A DNA stretch of 64,000 nucleotides from Alphaproteobacteria bacterium. GTDB taxonomy: Bacteria; Pseudomonadota; Alphaproteobacteria; Rhizobiales; Rhizobiaceae. A program made the position numbers and the translations under genes. The notes beneath the pieces are model-generated. The model searched no databases and was not told the DNA's origin. It was given only the letters and a program-made list of their open reading frames with translations. Positions 26,678 to 36,495 of the stretch are shown here, piece by piece; position 1 is the first letter of the stretch, and each line of letters begins with the position of its first letter. Location of the stretch: positions 1 to 64,000 of the forward strand of contig BOKV01000006.1 of the NCBI GenBank assembly GCA_016861165.1, given 5' to 3'.

Positions 26678-27222
26678 GCCGACGCCAGCAGATCGCGGAT
26701 CGGCTCGTAGCCGGCCTGATGCAGCGCCCGCGCCCGTTCGGTCCAGATCGCCGGAGCCCCCTTGATGCCGTGCCCCTCGACCAGCCGGTTCATGAAATTG
26801 AACAGGGCAATGACATTGACGGCATCATGCAGCGCGCGCTCGTCCCAGCCTGCCGCCAGGACGGCCTCGGCGTCGGCCTGAACCATCCTTGCCGGCTCCA
26901 GCGTGAGCTTGCGCGCGTAGCGCATGATCGGCAGCAGGCGCTCATCGATGCCGGCGCCGTCGAGGTCGTCGACCATGCGGGCGAGCAGGTCGGGTTCGAC
27001 ACCGAAGGCTTCGGCCGTGGCGCCATGGACCCCGGCGCAATAGCGGCACTGGTTGAGGGCCGACACGTAGGCGGCGATGAGCTCGCGCTCGCCCTCGCTC
27101 AGCGCCGAGGGCTGGCGCAGCACGGCCGTGTGGAAGTCGACCAGGGCGCGGCCGGCGCGCGGATTGAGGGTGAGCACATGTCTCACGCCGGCGTCATCGG
27201 GCAACGAGCTGAAGAACGGCAT
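26674..27222 (-). CDS. AhpD/carboxymuconolactone decarboxylase-like peroxidase-related protein
   Basis: A 182-residue helical protein of the CMD/AhpD family. The redox motif is QCRYCAGVHGATAEAFG (C-x-x-C-x-x-x-H) near residue 57, and a second half-repeat (AVNVIALFNFMNRL) lies near residue 135. AhpD-type proteins act as alkylhydroperoxide reductases, and annotation often uses 'peroxidase-related enzyme'. It is probably the first gene of the five-gene minus-strand operon, with the 378 bp before it free of genes. Confidence 0.88.
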   Translation of the reverse strand: MPFFSSLPDDAGVRHVLTLNPRAGRALVDFHTAVLRQPSALSEGERELIAAYVSALNQCRYCAGVHGATAEAFGVEPDLLARMVDDLDGAGIDERLLPIMRYARKLTLEPARMVQADAEAVLAAGWDERALHDAVNVIALFNFMNRLVEGHGIKGAPAIWTERARALHQAGYEPIRDLLASA

Positions 27223-27600
27223 CGGTGGTCCTCCCTGTCCAAAGGCGGCGGCAACGGCCTATTTGACGCCGGGCGTGCCATCGAAATTGCGCTCCAGCCC
27301 CGTGAGCTGCCGGGGGAAGCGCGTCTCGAACATGAAGGCCATCGTATTGTCGAGCGCGACCGGCTGCAATTGCGCTTGTGTCGCCTGTTCAAGGCCCATC
27401 CGGTCGGGCCCGCGCGGCGGCGATGGGCATTGGTTAACGCCGTCTTAACGTTTCGTCGGCCAATGTGGCGCCGGAAGCGGGCGTCCGTGGGGTCACGGCG
27501 GCGGCGCCCGCCTTCCGCGCAAGGTGCGAGGGGCCACCGCCGATGCGGCGATGTTGCGTGGGGCGCGCAGATGCCTCTCGCACCTTGCTTGCTCCTGCGC
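27223..27600. other. Gene-free stretch between cysNC and the catabolic operon
   Basis: No credible coding sequence on either strand. It should hold the end of the cysQ-D-NC transcript and the promoter of the AhpD-to-DUF2783 operon. The visible element is the long inverted repeat at 27519-27588. No -35/-10 pair could be called confidently. Confidence 0.5.
27519..27588 (-). terminator. Long inverted repeat downstream of cysNC
   Basis: GCAAGGTGCGAG (27519-27530) pairs perfectly with CTCGCACCTTGC (27577-27588). Three further GC pairs follow inside after one mismatch, leaving a loop of about 38 nt. It begins 12 bp after the cysNC stop, so a transcript end or stabilising structure is likely. There is no T-run. 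Confidence 0.4.
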
Positions 27601-29523
27601 CTATCCCAGCGCGACGATGCCCCGCTGCGCCAGATGGCGCAGGATCTCGTCGGCGGCCTCCTCGGCCGAGACGGCCACAGTGTCGATGCGGATCTCGGCG
27701 TCTTCCGGCGGCTCGTAGGGCGAATCGATGCCGGTGAAGTTCTTGATCTGGCCGGCGCGCGCCTTCTGGTAGAGCCCCTTCACGTCGCGGCCCTCGGCCA
27801 CCGTGAGCGGTGTGTCGACGAAGACCTCCAGAAATTCGCCATCGGGCATCATCTCGCGCGCCATGCGCCGCTCGGCGCGGAATGGCGAGATGAACGAGAC
27901 CAGCGTGATCAGCCCGGCATCGGCCATCAGCCTGGCCACCTCGGCGACGCGGCGGATGTTCTCGACGCGATCCGCGTCGGTGAAGCCGAGGTCCTTGTTG
28001 AGGCCGTGGCGGACATTGTCGCCGTCGAGCAGATAGGTGTGGCGGCCGAGCGCAGCGAGCTTCTTCTCGACGATGTTGGCGATGGTTGACTTGCCGGCGC
28101 CCGACAGGCCGGTGAACCACAGCACCGCCGGCATCTGGCTCTTGAGCCGCGCCCGCGCATCGCGGCTGACATCGACGGCCTGCCAGTGGATGTTGGCCGA
28201 TCGGCGCAGCGCGAAATGGATGAGCCCCATCGCCAGCGTCGCATTGGTGATGCGGTCGATCAGGACGAAGCCGCCGGTGTCGCGGTTCTCCGCATAGGCA
28301 TCGAAGGGGATGCGCCGGTCGAGCGCGATGTTGCCGACGCCGATCTCGTTCAGCTCCAGCTTGGTCGCCGCCACGTGCTCGAAACTGTTGACGTTGACCT
28401 TGTATTTCAGCGTGGTGACAGTCGCCTGGGTCGTCAGCGGTCCGATCTTCATGATATAGGGGCGGCCGTGCAGCAGCGGCTCGTCGGCCATCCACAGGAT
28501 GGTCGTCTCGAACTGGTCGGCGACCTCGGCCGGCGCCGCGGCATCGACGATCATGTCGCCGCGCGAGACGTCGATCTCGTCGGCCAGCATCAGCGTCACC
28601 GACTGGCCGGCCACCGCCTCGTCGAGGTCGCCGTCGCGCGTGACGATGCGCGCCACCGTGCTTTCGCGGCCGGCCGGCAGCACGCGCACTCTCGCCCCCC
28701 TGGCGACCCGGCCGCTGGAGACCTGGCCGGAAAAGCCGCGGAAGTCGGAGTTGGGCCGGTTGACCCACTGGACGGGATAGCGCAGCGGCCCGGCGAGAAC
28801 CCGGTCCTCTACCTCGACGGTCTCCAGATGCGCAAACAGCGCCGGCCCGCGGTACCAGTCCATCGCCGGACCTGGCGCGGTGACGTTGTCGCCCTTGAGC
28901 GCCGAGATCGGGATGGCGACGATGTCGAACGGGGCATGGCCGTCCATGCCGAGGCCGGCGGCGAAGCGCCGGTAGGCGATTTCGATGTCGTTGAACACTT
29001 CCTGGCTGTAGCCGACCAGGTCCATCTTGTTGACGGCCAGCACCACATGGCGGATGCCGAGCAGCGAGACGATGAAGGAATGGCGGCGCGTCTGGGTCAG
29101 GATGCCCTTGCGCGCATCGACGAGGATGATGGCGAGATCGGCGGTCGAGGCGCCGGTCGCCATGTTGCGCGTGTACTGCTCGTGGCCGGGCGTGTCGGCG
29201 ACGATGAACTTGCGCCGGTCGGTGGAGAAGAAGCGATAGGCGACGTCGATGGTGATGCCCTGCTCGCGCTCGGACGCCAGCCCGTCGACCAGGAGGGCGA
29301 AGTCGATCTGCTGGCCCTGCGTGCCGAACTTCCTTGAATCGGCCTCGAGCGCGGCGAGCTGGTCCTCGAAGATCAGCTTCGATTCATAGAGCATGCGCCC
29401 GATCAGGGTCGACTTGCCGTCGTCGACGCTGCCGCAGGTGATGAAGCGCAGCAGCGACTTTTCCTCATGCGATTTCAGGTAGGCGGCGATGTCGGTCTCG
29501 ATGAGGGTGGAGATGTGGGACAT
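27601..29523 (-). CDS. cysN/cysC: Bifunctional sulfate adenylyltransferase subunit 1 / APS kinase
   Basis: A 640-residue CysN-CysC fusion. The N-terminal GTPase has [18 protein letters not shown] (G1), [11 protein letters not shown] (G3) and NKMDLVGY (G4), and drives ATP sulfurylase catalysis by CysD. Two beta-barrel domains follow, then the APS kinase from about residue 455 with P-loop [12 protein letters not shown], making PAPS. The start overlaps the cysD stop by 1 nt. The fusion is the rhizobial NodQ-like arrangement. It acts in the cytosol in sulfate assimilation and sulfation donor supply. Confidence 0.95.
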   Translation of the reverse strand: MSHISTLIETDIAAYLKSHEEKSLLRFITCGSVDDGKSTLIGRMLYESKLIFEDQLAALEADSRKFGTQGQQIDFALLVDGLASEREQGITIDVAYRFFSTDRRKFIVADTPGHEQYTRNMATGASTADLAIILVDARKGILTQTRRHSFIVSLLGIRHVVLAVNKMDLVGYSQEVFNDIEIAYRRFAAGLGMDGHAPFDIVAIPISALKGDNVTAPGPAMDWYRGPALFAHLETVEVEDRVLAGPLRYPVQWVNRPNSDFRGFSGQVSSGRVARGARVRVLPAGRESTVARIVTRDGDLDEAVAGQSVTLMLADEIDVSRGDMIVDAAAPAEVADQFETTILWMADEPLLHGRPYIMKIGPLTTQATVTTLKYKVNVNSFEHVAATKLELNEIGVGNIALDRRIPFDAYAENRDTGGFVLIDRITNATLAMGLIHFALRRSANIHWQAVDVSRDARARLKSQMPAVLWFTGLSGAGKSTIANIVEKKLAALGRHTYLLDGDNVRHGLNKDLGFTDADRVENIRRVAEVARLMADAGLITLVSFISPFRAERRMAREMMPDGEFLEVFVDTPLTVAEGRDVKGLYQKARAGQIKNFTGIDSPYEPPEDAEIRIDTVAVSAEEAADEILRHLAQRGIVALG

Positions 29524-30419
29524 CAGAAATACCCCTCCTGCTTCTTCTTCTCCATCGAGGCCGCCTGGTCGTGGTCGATGACGCGGCCCTGGCGCTCGGA
29601 GGTGGTGGTCAGCAGCATCTCGCGGATGATGTCGGCAAGCGTTTCAGCCGCGCTCTCGATGGCGCCGGTCAGTGGATAGCAGCCGAGCGTGCGGAAGCGG
29701 ACGCGCCTGATCTGAGGCGTCTCGCCGTTCGCCAGCGGCATGCGCTCGTCGTCGACCATGATCAGCGTGCCGTCGCGGCTGACCACCGGCCGCGGCGCGG
29801 CGAAATAGAGCGGCACGATCGGGATGTTCTCCAGATGGATGTACTGCCAGACGTCGAGCTCGGTCCAGTTGGACAGCGGGAAGACGCGGATCGATTCGTC
29901 CGGCGCCTTGCGCGTGTTGTAGACCTTCCACAGCTCCGGCCGCTGGTTCTTGGGGTCCCAGCGGTGGTCCCTGGTGCGGAACGAGAAGATGCGCTCCTTG
30001 GCGCGCGACTTCTCCTCGTCGCGCCGCGCCCCGCCGAAGGCCGCGTCGAAGCCGTACTTGTCGAGCGCCTGCTTCAGCGCCTGCGTCTTCATGACGTCGG
30101 TGTGCACGGCCGAGCCGTGGCTGAACGGGCCGATGCCCCGGGCCAGGCCCTCCTCGTTGACGTGGACGATCAGCTTGAGGCCGAGACGGGCGGCCGTCTC
30201 GTCGCGGAAGCGTATCATGTCGCGGAACTTCCAGGTCGTGTCGACGTGCAGCAGCGGAAAGGGCGGCGGCGAGGGATGGAACGCCTTCATGGCGATGTGC
30301 AGCATCACCGCGCTGTCCTTGCCGATCGAATAGAGCATGACCGGGTTGGCGCACTCGGCCACCACCTCGCGCATGATGTGGATGCTCTCGGCTTCGAGCC
30401 GTTGCAGATGTGTCAGCAT
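29523..30419 (-). CDS. cysD: Sulfate adenylyltransferase subunit 2
   Basis: A 298-residue ATP sulfurylase catalytic subunit (PP-loop fold). The motif [18 protein letters not shown] lies near residue 31, with [14 protein letters not shown] and [20 protein letters not shown] following. It works with the GTPase part of CysNC to make adenosine phosphosulfate from sulfate and ATP. Length is standard. It lies 42 bp after cysQ and overlaps cysNC, in one minus-strand operon. Confidence 0.95.
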   Translation of the reverse strand: MLTHLQRLEAESIHIMREVVAECANPVMLYSIGKDSAVMLHIAMKAFHPSPPPFPLLHVDTTWKFRDMIRFRDETAARLGLKLIVHVNEEGLARGIGPFSHGSAVHTDVMKTQALKQALDKYGFDAAFGGARRDEEKSRAKERIFSFRTRDHRWDPKNQRPELWKVYNTRKAPDESIRVFPLSNWTELDVWQYIHLENIPIVPLYFAAPRPVVSRDGTLIMVDDERMPLANGETPQIRRVRFRTLGCYPLTGAIESAAETLADIIREMLLTTTSERQGRVIDHDQAASMEKKKQEGYF

Positions 30420-30461
30420 GTCCGGTTCGGTACTGGTTCGGGCATCGCCACCTGCCCGCGG

Positions 30462-31232
30462 TCAGGCGGCCCGCTTGAATTGCGTGCCGGGGGTATAGGC
30501 GATGAAGAAGGGATTGCGGTAGCCGGGCTTGCCATATTCGAGCGGCCGGCCGGAAATTTCTTCCACGAAGCCGCCGGCTGCGGCAAGGACCGCGTGTCCG
30601 GCGGCGGTATCCCACTCCATCGTCGGCCCGAAGCGCGGATAGAGGTCGGCCTCGCCGGCCGCCAGCAGGCAGAACTTCAGCGACGAACCGGCATTGGTGA
30701 GCCGGCCGACGCGGTTGGTGTCGAGGAAGTGCTGCGTCTCGGGCGTCAGGTGCGAGCGGCTGGCGACAACCACCAGCGCCTCGTTGTCCGGACTGGCCAG
30801 CGAAAGCGGCCGCTGCGGCCCGCCGGTGGCCGGCATCTCGAAGGCGCCCGCGCCGGCGGCACCGGCAAACAGCCGCCCGATCGCCGGCGCGCAGACGACG
30901 CCGGCGACCGGCCGGCGATCCTCGATCAGCGCGATATTGATGGTGAACTCGCCGCGAGCCTGAATGAATTCCTTGGTGCCGTCGATCGGATCGACCAGGA
31001 AGAAGCGGCTGGCCGCCCGTTCCGGCGCGTGCGTGGCGGCGCGCTCCTCGGTGACAACTGCAGTGCCGGGGAAGCGGGCCGCGAGGCCCTCGCACAGATA
31101 CTGGTCGACCTCCAGATCGGCCGCCGTCAGCGGGCTCGAATCGGCCTTGGCCTGGACCTCGCCCACCTCGCCATAGTGGCGCATGGCGATCCGCCCGCCC
31201 TCGATGGCGAGCGCGCACAGGGTCGCGATCAT
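30462..31232 (-). CDS. cysQ: 3'(2'),5'-bisphosphate nucleotidase
   Basis: A 256-residue member of the inositol-monophosphatase fold that removes phosphate from PAP, the by-product of PAPS use. Metal-binding motifs are FFLVDPIDGTKEFIQ near residue 82 and TMEWDTAAGHAVLAAAGG near residue 205. The open frame reaches 31355, but the first 41 residues look non-coding. I placed the start at ATG 31232 (MIATLCALAIEGG); a slightly longer form is possible. It is the first gene of cysQ-cysD-cysNC. Confidence 0.9.
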   Translation of the reverse strand: MIATLCALAIEGGRIAMRHYGEVGEVQAKADSSPLTAADLEVDQYLCEGLAARFPGTAVVTEERAATHAPERAASRFFLVDPIDGTKEFIQARGEFTINIALIEDRRPVAGVVCAPAIGRLFAGAAGAGAFEMPATGGPQRPLSLASPDNEALVVVASRSHLTPETQHFLDTNRVGRLTNAGSSLKFCLLAAGEADLYPRFGPTMEWDTAAGHAVLAAAGGFVEEISGRPLEYGKPGYRNPFFIAYTPGTQFKRAA

Positions 31233-31472
31233 GTCGTCGGAGCGATCGGCCAACAGCCTTCTCCCGGTCGCAAAAAGGACGGTGCGGCATACGATCGGCG
31301 GCGGGGCCAGGTCAAGCACCTTTCGCCCGGCGTGCCGCGGCCGCGACGATTCCACCCATCGCCAATGCGGCCGGCCTCAAATCGGCCCTGTATCGGTACA
31401 TGATCTCGCTTGACTTTCACGACGATCGGGCGCTTGGGGTTCGGTCGAGAGAGCGGGGTGTCCGCCGTCCAC

Positions 31473-33464
31473 ATGACCCATATCCGTACGGCCCGGGCCG
31501 ACGACCTGGAAGCGCTCCAGGCGATCGAGGCGCGAGGCTTTGCCACCGACCGGCTGTCGCGCCGCTCATTTGCCAAGGCGATCATCGCCGACCATCACAT
31601 ACTGCTCGTCGCCGCCGACGAAGCCGACCGCGCCGTCGGCTACGCGCTGATCCATCTGCGCAGGGCCGGCGGCCGCCTGCGCCTCTATTCGATCGCCGTC
31701 GACCCGGCCCATCGTGGCAGCGGCATCGGCCGCGACCTGCTGGCCGCCTGCGAGGCCGAGGCAGCCCGGCGCGGCCTCGAATGCATCCGCCTGGAGGTCC
31801 GGCGCGACGAACCGCGGCTGCAGGCGTTCTACCAGCGCCAGGGCTACGCGGCGCGCAAGGTGCTCGCCGGCTATTACGAGGACGGCGGCAGCGCCGTGCA
31901 GATGGAGAAGGTGCTGCCGGCCGCCGCCGACGCGGCGAGCCTCGGCCGGCGGCCCTCGTCCTTCGTCATCGTTGTCGGCCGCAGCCAGGACCGCAAGCCG
32001 CTGGAGGAGGCGGCGCGCGCGCTCAATGTCGGCGTGATCTCGGCCGCCGACTATCTGGCGCGGCCCGACATCGCGGCCAAGGCCCGCCAGGTCATCAATC
32101 TGTGCCCTGTCGAGGACTATCTGAGCCAGGGCTACTATGTCTCGCTCCTGGCCGAGGCCCGCGCGCAACGGGCCATTCCCAACATCGACACCGTGAGCGA
32201 ACTTGCCTGGAAGAAGCTCTACAAGAACTATCTCGGCGAGCTGACCGCGCTGGTCAATGGTCGCGTGCCGCCGGAAGTCGACGCCTCGCCGGACGGCAAG
32301 TTCGCCTTCGAGGTCTATTTCGGCCAGGCCGGACCCGAATGGGTGCGCCGCATGGCGGCCCGCGCCTATCGCCTGTTCCCGGCGCCGATCCTCGAAGTGA
32401 TGATGAGCCGGCATCGGACCGGCTGGCAGGTCGACTACATCTGGCCGCTGTCGATCGTCACGGTCTCGGCCGCCGACCTGCCGCGCTTCCTCGCCGCGCT
32501 CGGCGACTACTGCCACAACCGCCGCAACCCGGCGCTGCGCCGCCGCCGCGCCAGCTTCGATCTGGCGATTCTGGTCAACCCGAAGGAGGCCTTCCCGCCC
32601 TCGACGGAGACGGCGATCCGCAATTTCGTGCGCGCCGCCGACCGCCAGCACATCCAGGCCGAGGTGATCGGGCCCAAGGACATCGACAGGCTGTCGAGCT
32701 TCGATGCGCTGTTCATCCGCGAAACGACCAACATCGACAACCACACCTATACCTTCGCGCGCATGGCCGAGGCGGGCGGCATGCCGGTGATCGACGACCC
32801 GATGTCGATCCTGCGCTGCTCCAACAAGGTCTATCTGCGCGAGGCGATGGCGCGCGCCCGCATCGCCACGCCGAAGACGGTGATGGTGACCAAGGCGCGC
32901 CTGCGCGAGGTGGCCGACACGCTCGCCTATCCGACCGTCCTCAAGATCCCCGACGGCTCGTTCTCGCGCGGTGTCGTCAAGGTCTCCGACGCGGCCGAGT
33001 TCCGCCAGAGGGCGGCCGAGATGCTGGAGGATTCCTTCATCATCCTGGCGCAGGAGTACCTGCCCACCGCCTTCGACTGGCGCATCGGCGTGCTCGACGG
33101 CCGGCCGCTGTTCGCCTGCAAATACATGATGGCGCGCGGCCACTGGCAGATCTACCACCACACCAAGAAGGGCAAGACCGAGGCGGGCGGCTTCGAAACG
33201 CTGCTGATCGAGGACGTGCCGCCGGCCATCGTCAAGACGGCGGTCCGCGCCTCGCTGCAGATGGGCCGCGGACTCTACGGCGTCGATCTCAAGGAGATCG
33301 ACGCCACGCCGGTGGTCATCGAGGTCAACGACAATCCCAATATCGACGCGGGAATCGAGGACAAGCGGGCCGGCGAAGCGCTGTACGACGCGGTCATCTC
33401 GCTGTTCCGCGAACGCATCCTGGTCACCAAGGGCCTGGCGCCGCGCCCCGCCGCGCCAGCCTGA
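31473..33464 (+). CDS. GNAT acetyltransferase fused to RimK-like ATP-grasp ligase
   Basis: A 663-residue fusion. Residues 1-155 form a GNAT domain with the acetyl-CoA loop VDPAHRGSGIGRDLL and YQRQGYAARKVL. A middle region of about 200 residues follows (RimK-associated N-terminal type, FVIVVGRSQDRKPLEEA). The C-terminal ATP-grasp domain has VLKIPDGSFSRGVVKV (lysine and glycine loop) and VIEVNDNPNIDAG (metal-binding Glu/Asn). RimK-like enzymes join amino acids to peptide or small-molecule carboxylates. The product is unknown; acetylation of the same small peptide is inferred. The ATG at 31473 is preferred over the start at 31410. It is convergent with the Mla operon. Confidence 0.88.
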   Translation: MTHIRTARADDLEALQAIEARGFATDRLSRRSFAKAIIADHHILLVAADEADRAVGYALIHLRRAGGRLRLYSIAVDPAHRGSGIGRDLLAACEAEAARRGLECIRLEVRRDEPRLQAFYQRQGYAARKVLAGYYEDGGSAVQMEKVLPAAADAASLGRRPSSFVIVVGRSQDRKPLEEAARALNVGVISAADYLARPDIAAKARQVINLCPVEDYLSQGYYVSLLAEARAQRAIPNIDTVSELAWKKLYKNYLGELTALVNGRVPPEVDASPDGKFAFEVYFGQAGPEWVRRMAARAYRLFPAPILEVMMSRHRTGWQVDYIWPLSIVTVSAADLPRFLAALGDYCHNRRNPALRRRRASFDLAILVNPKEAFPPSTETAIRNFVRAADRQHIQAEVIGPKDIDRLSSFDALFIRETTNIDNHTYTFARMAEAGGMPVIDDPMSILRCSNKVYLREAMARARIATPKTVMVTKARLREVADTLAYPTVLKIPDGSFSRGVVKVSDAAEFRQRAAEMLEDSFIILAQEYLPTAFDWRIGVLDGRPLFACKYMMARGHWQIYHHTKKGKTEAGGFETLLIEDVPPAIVKTAVRASLQMGRGLYGVDLKEIDATPVVIEVNDNPNIDAGIEDKRAGEALYDAVISLFRERILVTKGLAPRPAAPA

Positions 33465-33472
33465 GGCCATGG

Positions 33473-34531
33473 CTATTGAAGCGTGGCGAAGGTCCAGTCG
33501 ACGATCGCTGCCGCCGTCGCGCGGAAGGCGGCCGCGAGTGCCGCGATCGCCGCTTCGGCGTCGCCGCCCGCCGCCGGCTGGCGCTCGTCGAAATGGCGGG
33601 TGGCGACGATGGCGCCGTCACGGTTCGTGATCCGGGCGACGAGCTCGATGCGTGCCGCCGGCTGTGGCCCCGCCTCAAGCCAGAAACGGCGGATCTCAAG
33701 GACGAGGCTGTAGTCCGGATCGCCGGCGTCGGCCGGGCGCAGCACGCCGAAATGGCCGGCATTCTCGTAGCTTTCGATCAGCCGCGCCTGGAACAGGTTG
33801 GGCACGCTGTCGGCCCAGCGCGCCTCGCCGAGCGGCCGCGTCGCCGCTTCGGCAACCTGTTCGAGGACCCGGTCGGTGTTGAGCGACAGCACCACGGTCG
33901 GCTCGGCGACCGCCATCTGCCAGCCGGGCGCCGCCACCGGCGGCACCGTCGCGCCGGCCGCGGGCAAATCGTGGGTGAGCGCCGGCTCGTCGCTGCCACC
34001 GCCGGCCAGCCTTTCGAGCCCCTTCAGAATGGCGTCAAAGCGGCCGCTGTTGCGCTCCAGCACGTCGTCGAGGCGGCCGAGTATGCGGCCCGCCGCCTGC
34101 GTCCAGCTGCGCGACTGGCCGGGGTCGGCGGTGAGGACGCCTAGCGTCCCGCCCTGCGGCGTGAGCGGCGGCGCCTCGGCCGAGCCGCCGGTCAGGAGAA
34201 TGCTGGCCGCCCCGGTCAGTCCGGCGAAATCGACCCCCGCGACCGTGTCGGCGCGCACCGGGGTGCCGGCCAGGACCGAGATGGTGGCAATGATGTCGCC
34301 CGGACGGGCGACGTCGAGATGAACCGCCTCGACCTGGCCGACCTTGATGCCGTTGAACAGCACGTCGCTGCCGGTCGACAGGCCGGAGACCGGCACGGTG
34401 AAGCGGACCTGGTAGCTGTCGCGCTCGCCGAAGCCGCCGGCATTGGTGAGCCAGTAGACAAAGCCGAACGCCGCCACGATGACGGCGACGGCGAAGATAC
34501 CGTTGAGCAGGTAGCGCGCGTTGAATTCCAT
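33473..34531 (-). CDS. MCE (MlaD) protein fused to an ABC auxiliary lipoprotein-like domain
   Basis: A 352-residue protein. A single membrane anchor (ILNGIF-like hydrophobic stretch AVAVIVAAFGFVYWL) at residues 12-30 is followed by an MCE domain, YQVRFTVPVSGLSTGSDVLFNGIKVGQV at about 41-70 and ending near 120. A helical linker (about 140-175) leads to a C-terminal domain (about 200-352: TVVLSLNTDRVLEQVAEA, DYSLVLEIRRFWLEA, ARITNRDG). That domain looks like the ABC-type transport auxiliary (PqiC/LptE-like) lipoprotein. It would sit in the periplasm and hand lipids to or from the MlaFE complex encoded just upstream. Confidence 0.85.
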   Translation of the reverse strand: MEFNARYLLNGIFAVAVIVAAFGFVYWLTNAGGFGERDSYQVRFTVPVSGLSTGSDVLFNGIKVGQVEAVHLDVARPGDIIATISVLAGTPVRADTVAGVDFAGLTGAASILLTGGSAEAPPLTPQGGTLGVLTADPGQSRSWTQAAGRILGRLDDVLERNSGRFDAILKGLERLAGGGSDEPALTHDLPAAGATVPPVAAPGWQMAVAEPTVVLSLNTDRVLEQVAEAATRPLGEARWADSVPNLFQARLIESYENAGHFGVLRPADAGDPDYSLVLEIRRFWLEAGPQPAARIELVARITNRDGAIVATRHFDERQPAAGGDAEAAIAALAAAFRATAAAIVDWTFATLQ

Positions 34532-34543
34532 GCCTGCGATCCT

Positions 34544-35335
34544 TTACTTGCGGCCGGCGGGGGCGACGAAGGCCTCGCCGCGGCGGCCGCGGAAATAGGA
34601 CTTGACCCAGGGGTGCTGGTGGCGTGCCATGTCGGCCATGGTGCCGTCGGCGACGATGCCGCCATCGGCGATGACGACAATCCGGTCGCAGACGGTGCGC
34701 AGGCTTTCCAGATCGTGGGTCACCATGAAGACGGTGAGCCCGAGCGTCGCCTGCAGCGTGGCGATCATGTCATCGACCTCGCCGGCCGAGATCGGGTCGA
34801 GGCCGGACGTCGGCTCGTCGAGGAACACGAATTCCGGATCAAGCGCCAGCGCGCGGGCCATCGCGGCGCGCTTGGTCATTCCGCCCGACAGTTCGGCCGG
34901 CCATTTGCGGCCGTCCGCCGCCGACAGGCCGACCATCTCCAGCTTGGCGACCGCGATCTCGTCGAGCAGGCGCTGCGACAGGTCGAGCACCTCGCGCATC
35001 TGGAACTGGATGTTTTCCATCACCGTCAGCGACGAGAACAGCGCGCCGTGCTGGAACAGGACGCCGAAGCGGCGTTCGACCAGCCGCAGTTCGGCCGCGT
35101 CGAGCCGGTCGACGTCATGGCCGAACAGTTCGACGCTGCCGGCGCGCTTGGGCAGGAGCCCGATGATCGTGCGCATCAGCACCGACTTGCCGCTGCCCGA
35201 CCCGCCGACGACGCCGAGGATCTCGCGCGGCCGCACGTCGAGCGACACCCCTTCGAGCACGTTCTTCGCCCCGAAGCCGACGGTCAGGTCGCGCACGCGG
35301 ACGATCGGCGGCGCAGTGGCGTTGCCCGCGGCCAT
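34544..35335 (-). CDS. mlaF: Mla-type ABC transporter ATP-binding protein
   Basis: A 263-residue ATPase with Walker A VVGGSGSGKSVLM near residue 42, signature LSGGMTKRAAMARAL near 150, Walker B FVFLDEPTSGLDP near 170 and the switch His in MVTHDLESL. The signature with 'GGMTKR' is typical of MlaF/Ttg2A-type lipid transporters. The start at 35335 is 2 bp from the permease stop (a GTG at 35341 would overlap it). It works with the MlaE-type permease and the MCE protein in phospholipid traffic between membranes. Confidence 0.92.
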   Translation of the reverse strand: MAAGNATAPPIVRVRDLTVGFGAKNVLEGVSLDVRPREILGVVGGSGSGKSVLMRTIIGLLPKRAGSVELFGHDVDRLDAAELRLVERRFGVLFQHGALFSSLTVMENIQFQMREVLDLSQRLLDEIAVAKLEMVGLSAADGRKWPAELSGGMTKRAAMARALALDPEFVFLDEPTSGLDPISAGEVDDMIATLQATLGLTVFMVTHDLESLRTVCDRIVVIADGGIVADGTMADMARHQHPWVKSYFRGRRGEAFVAPAGRK

Positions 35336-35337
35336 GC

Positions 35338-36486
35338 TCACATCCCGATGCCGGAGAAGAACAGGGCGAACAGCCCGTCGAGCACGATGATCATGAAGAT
35401 CGACTTGACCACCGAAGTGGTGGTGTGCTCGCCGAGCGAGGCGGCGCTGCCGCGCACCTTGAGCCCCTCGGCGCAGGCGATGATGCCGATGACGGCGCCG
35501 ATGAACGGCGCCTTGATCAGCCCGACCTTGAAATGGTCGAGCGAGATCGCCTCGCGCAGCTGGCTGATATAGAGGTCCGGGCTCATGCCGGCATAGAAGA
35601 CGGCGACGAGACCCGCGCCGAACAGCGCCGCCATCGAGCCAATGAAGGTCAGCGCCGGCAGGGCGAGCACGATCACCAGGACGCGCGGCAGGATGAGGAT
35701 CTCGACCGGGTCGAAACCCATCGTCTTCAGAGCGTCGATCTCCTCGCGCATTTTCATCGAGCCGAGTTCGGCGGTGTAGGAGCTTCCGGTGCGGCCCGCC
35801 ACCATGATGGCAACCAGGAGGACGCCGATCTCGCGCATGATCAGGAAGCCGATCATGTTGACGACGTAGAGATCGGCGCCGAAACGGCGGAACTGGAAGA
35901 AGCCCTGCTGGGCAATGATGGCGCCGATCAGGAAGGTGATCATCAGGATGATCGGCACCGCCTGCCAGGCAACCCGGTCGAACTGGTGCACGGTCGAGGT
36001 GAGCCGGAACGAGCGCGGCCGCCGGATCGCCCGCGCCGAGGCCTCGACCAGCGCCCCCGCCATGACCAGAAAGGCCGCCGCGTCGCCGCGCAGCGCCGCC
36101 AGCGCCCCGACCGTGTCGGGCAGGGCGAACCGCGGCCCGGCTGGCGGGGCCGGCGGCTCGCGATGGCTTACGGCCGCCATCTCGTCGAGCAGCGCCCGGT
36201 TGACGGCGCTGATGCCGGCGACGGCGAGCTTGCCGCCGGCGGCGGCGATGTCGCGGCGCAGCCGCTCGACCAGCCAGGCGCCAAAGGTGTCGAAGGCGGT
36301 CACCCCGCTCATGTCGATCGAAACACGCGGCGACTGCCGCGAAGCGTGCGCCAGCCGCGCCAGCCCCGCCTCGAGCTCGCGCGCGTTCTGGCAGGTCCAG
36401 TCGCCGCGCGCCCGGGCGAGCAGGCGGCCGCGGCTGACGGCGAAGGTCAGCAGCGTGTCGCTGCCGGCAAGGTCGGCGGCGGCCAT
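35338..36486 (-). CDS. mlaE: MlaE-type permease with N-terminal STAS domain
   Basis: A 382-residue inner-membrane permease. The first 110 residues are a STAS-like domain (VSIDMSGVTAFDTFGAWLVERL). Elsewhere that function is a separate MlaB protein, and here it is fused. The permease domain follows from about residue 140 with MITFLIGAIIAQQ, GRTGSSYTAELGSMKMREEIDALKTMG (the conserved cytoplasmic coupling helix) and LIKAPFIGAVIGII. It partners the ATPase directly downstream. Confidence 0.92.
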   Translation of the reverse strand: MAAADLAGSDTLLTFAVSRGRLLARARGDWTCQNARELEAGLARLAHASRQSPRVSIDMSGVTAFDTFGAWLVERLRRDIAAAGGKLAVAGISAVNRALLDEMAAVSHREPPAPPAGPRFALPDTVGALAALRGDAAAFLVMAGALVEASARAIRRPRSFRLTSTVHQFDRVAWQAVPIILMITFLIGAIIAQQGFFQFRRFGADLYVVNMIGFLIMREIGVLLVAIMVAGRTGSSYTAELGSMKMREEIDALKTMGFDPVEILILPRVLVIVLALPALTFIGSMAALFGAGLVAVFYAGMSPDLYISQLREAISLDHFKVGLIKAPFIGAVIGIIACAEGLKVRGSAASLGEHTTTSVVKSIFMIIVLDGLFALFFSGIGM

Positions 36487-36495
36487 CGCCCGCCC

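Noticed and set aside
29571..31403. A 610-residue plus-strand frame over cysD and cysQ
   Set aside because: No motif or signal; it mirrors the minus-strand coding genes.
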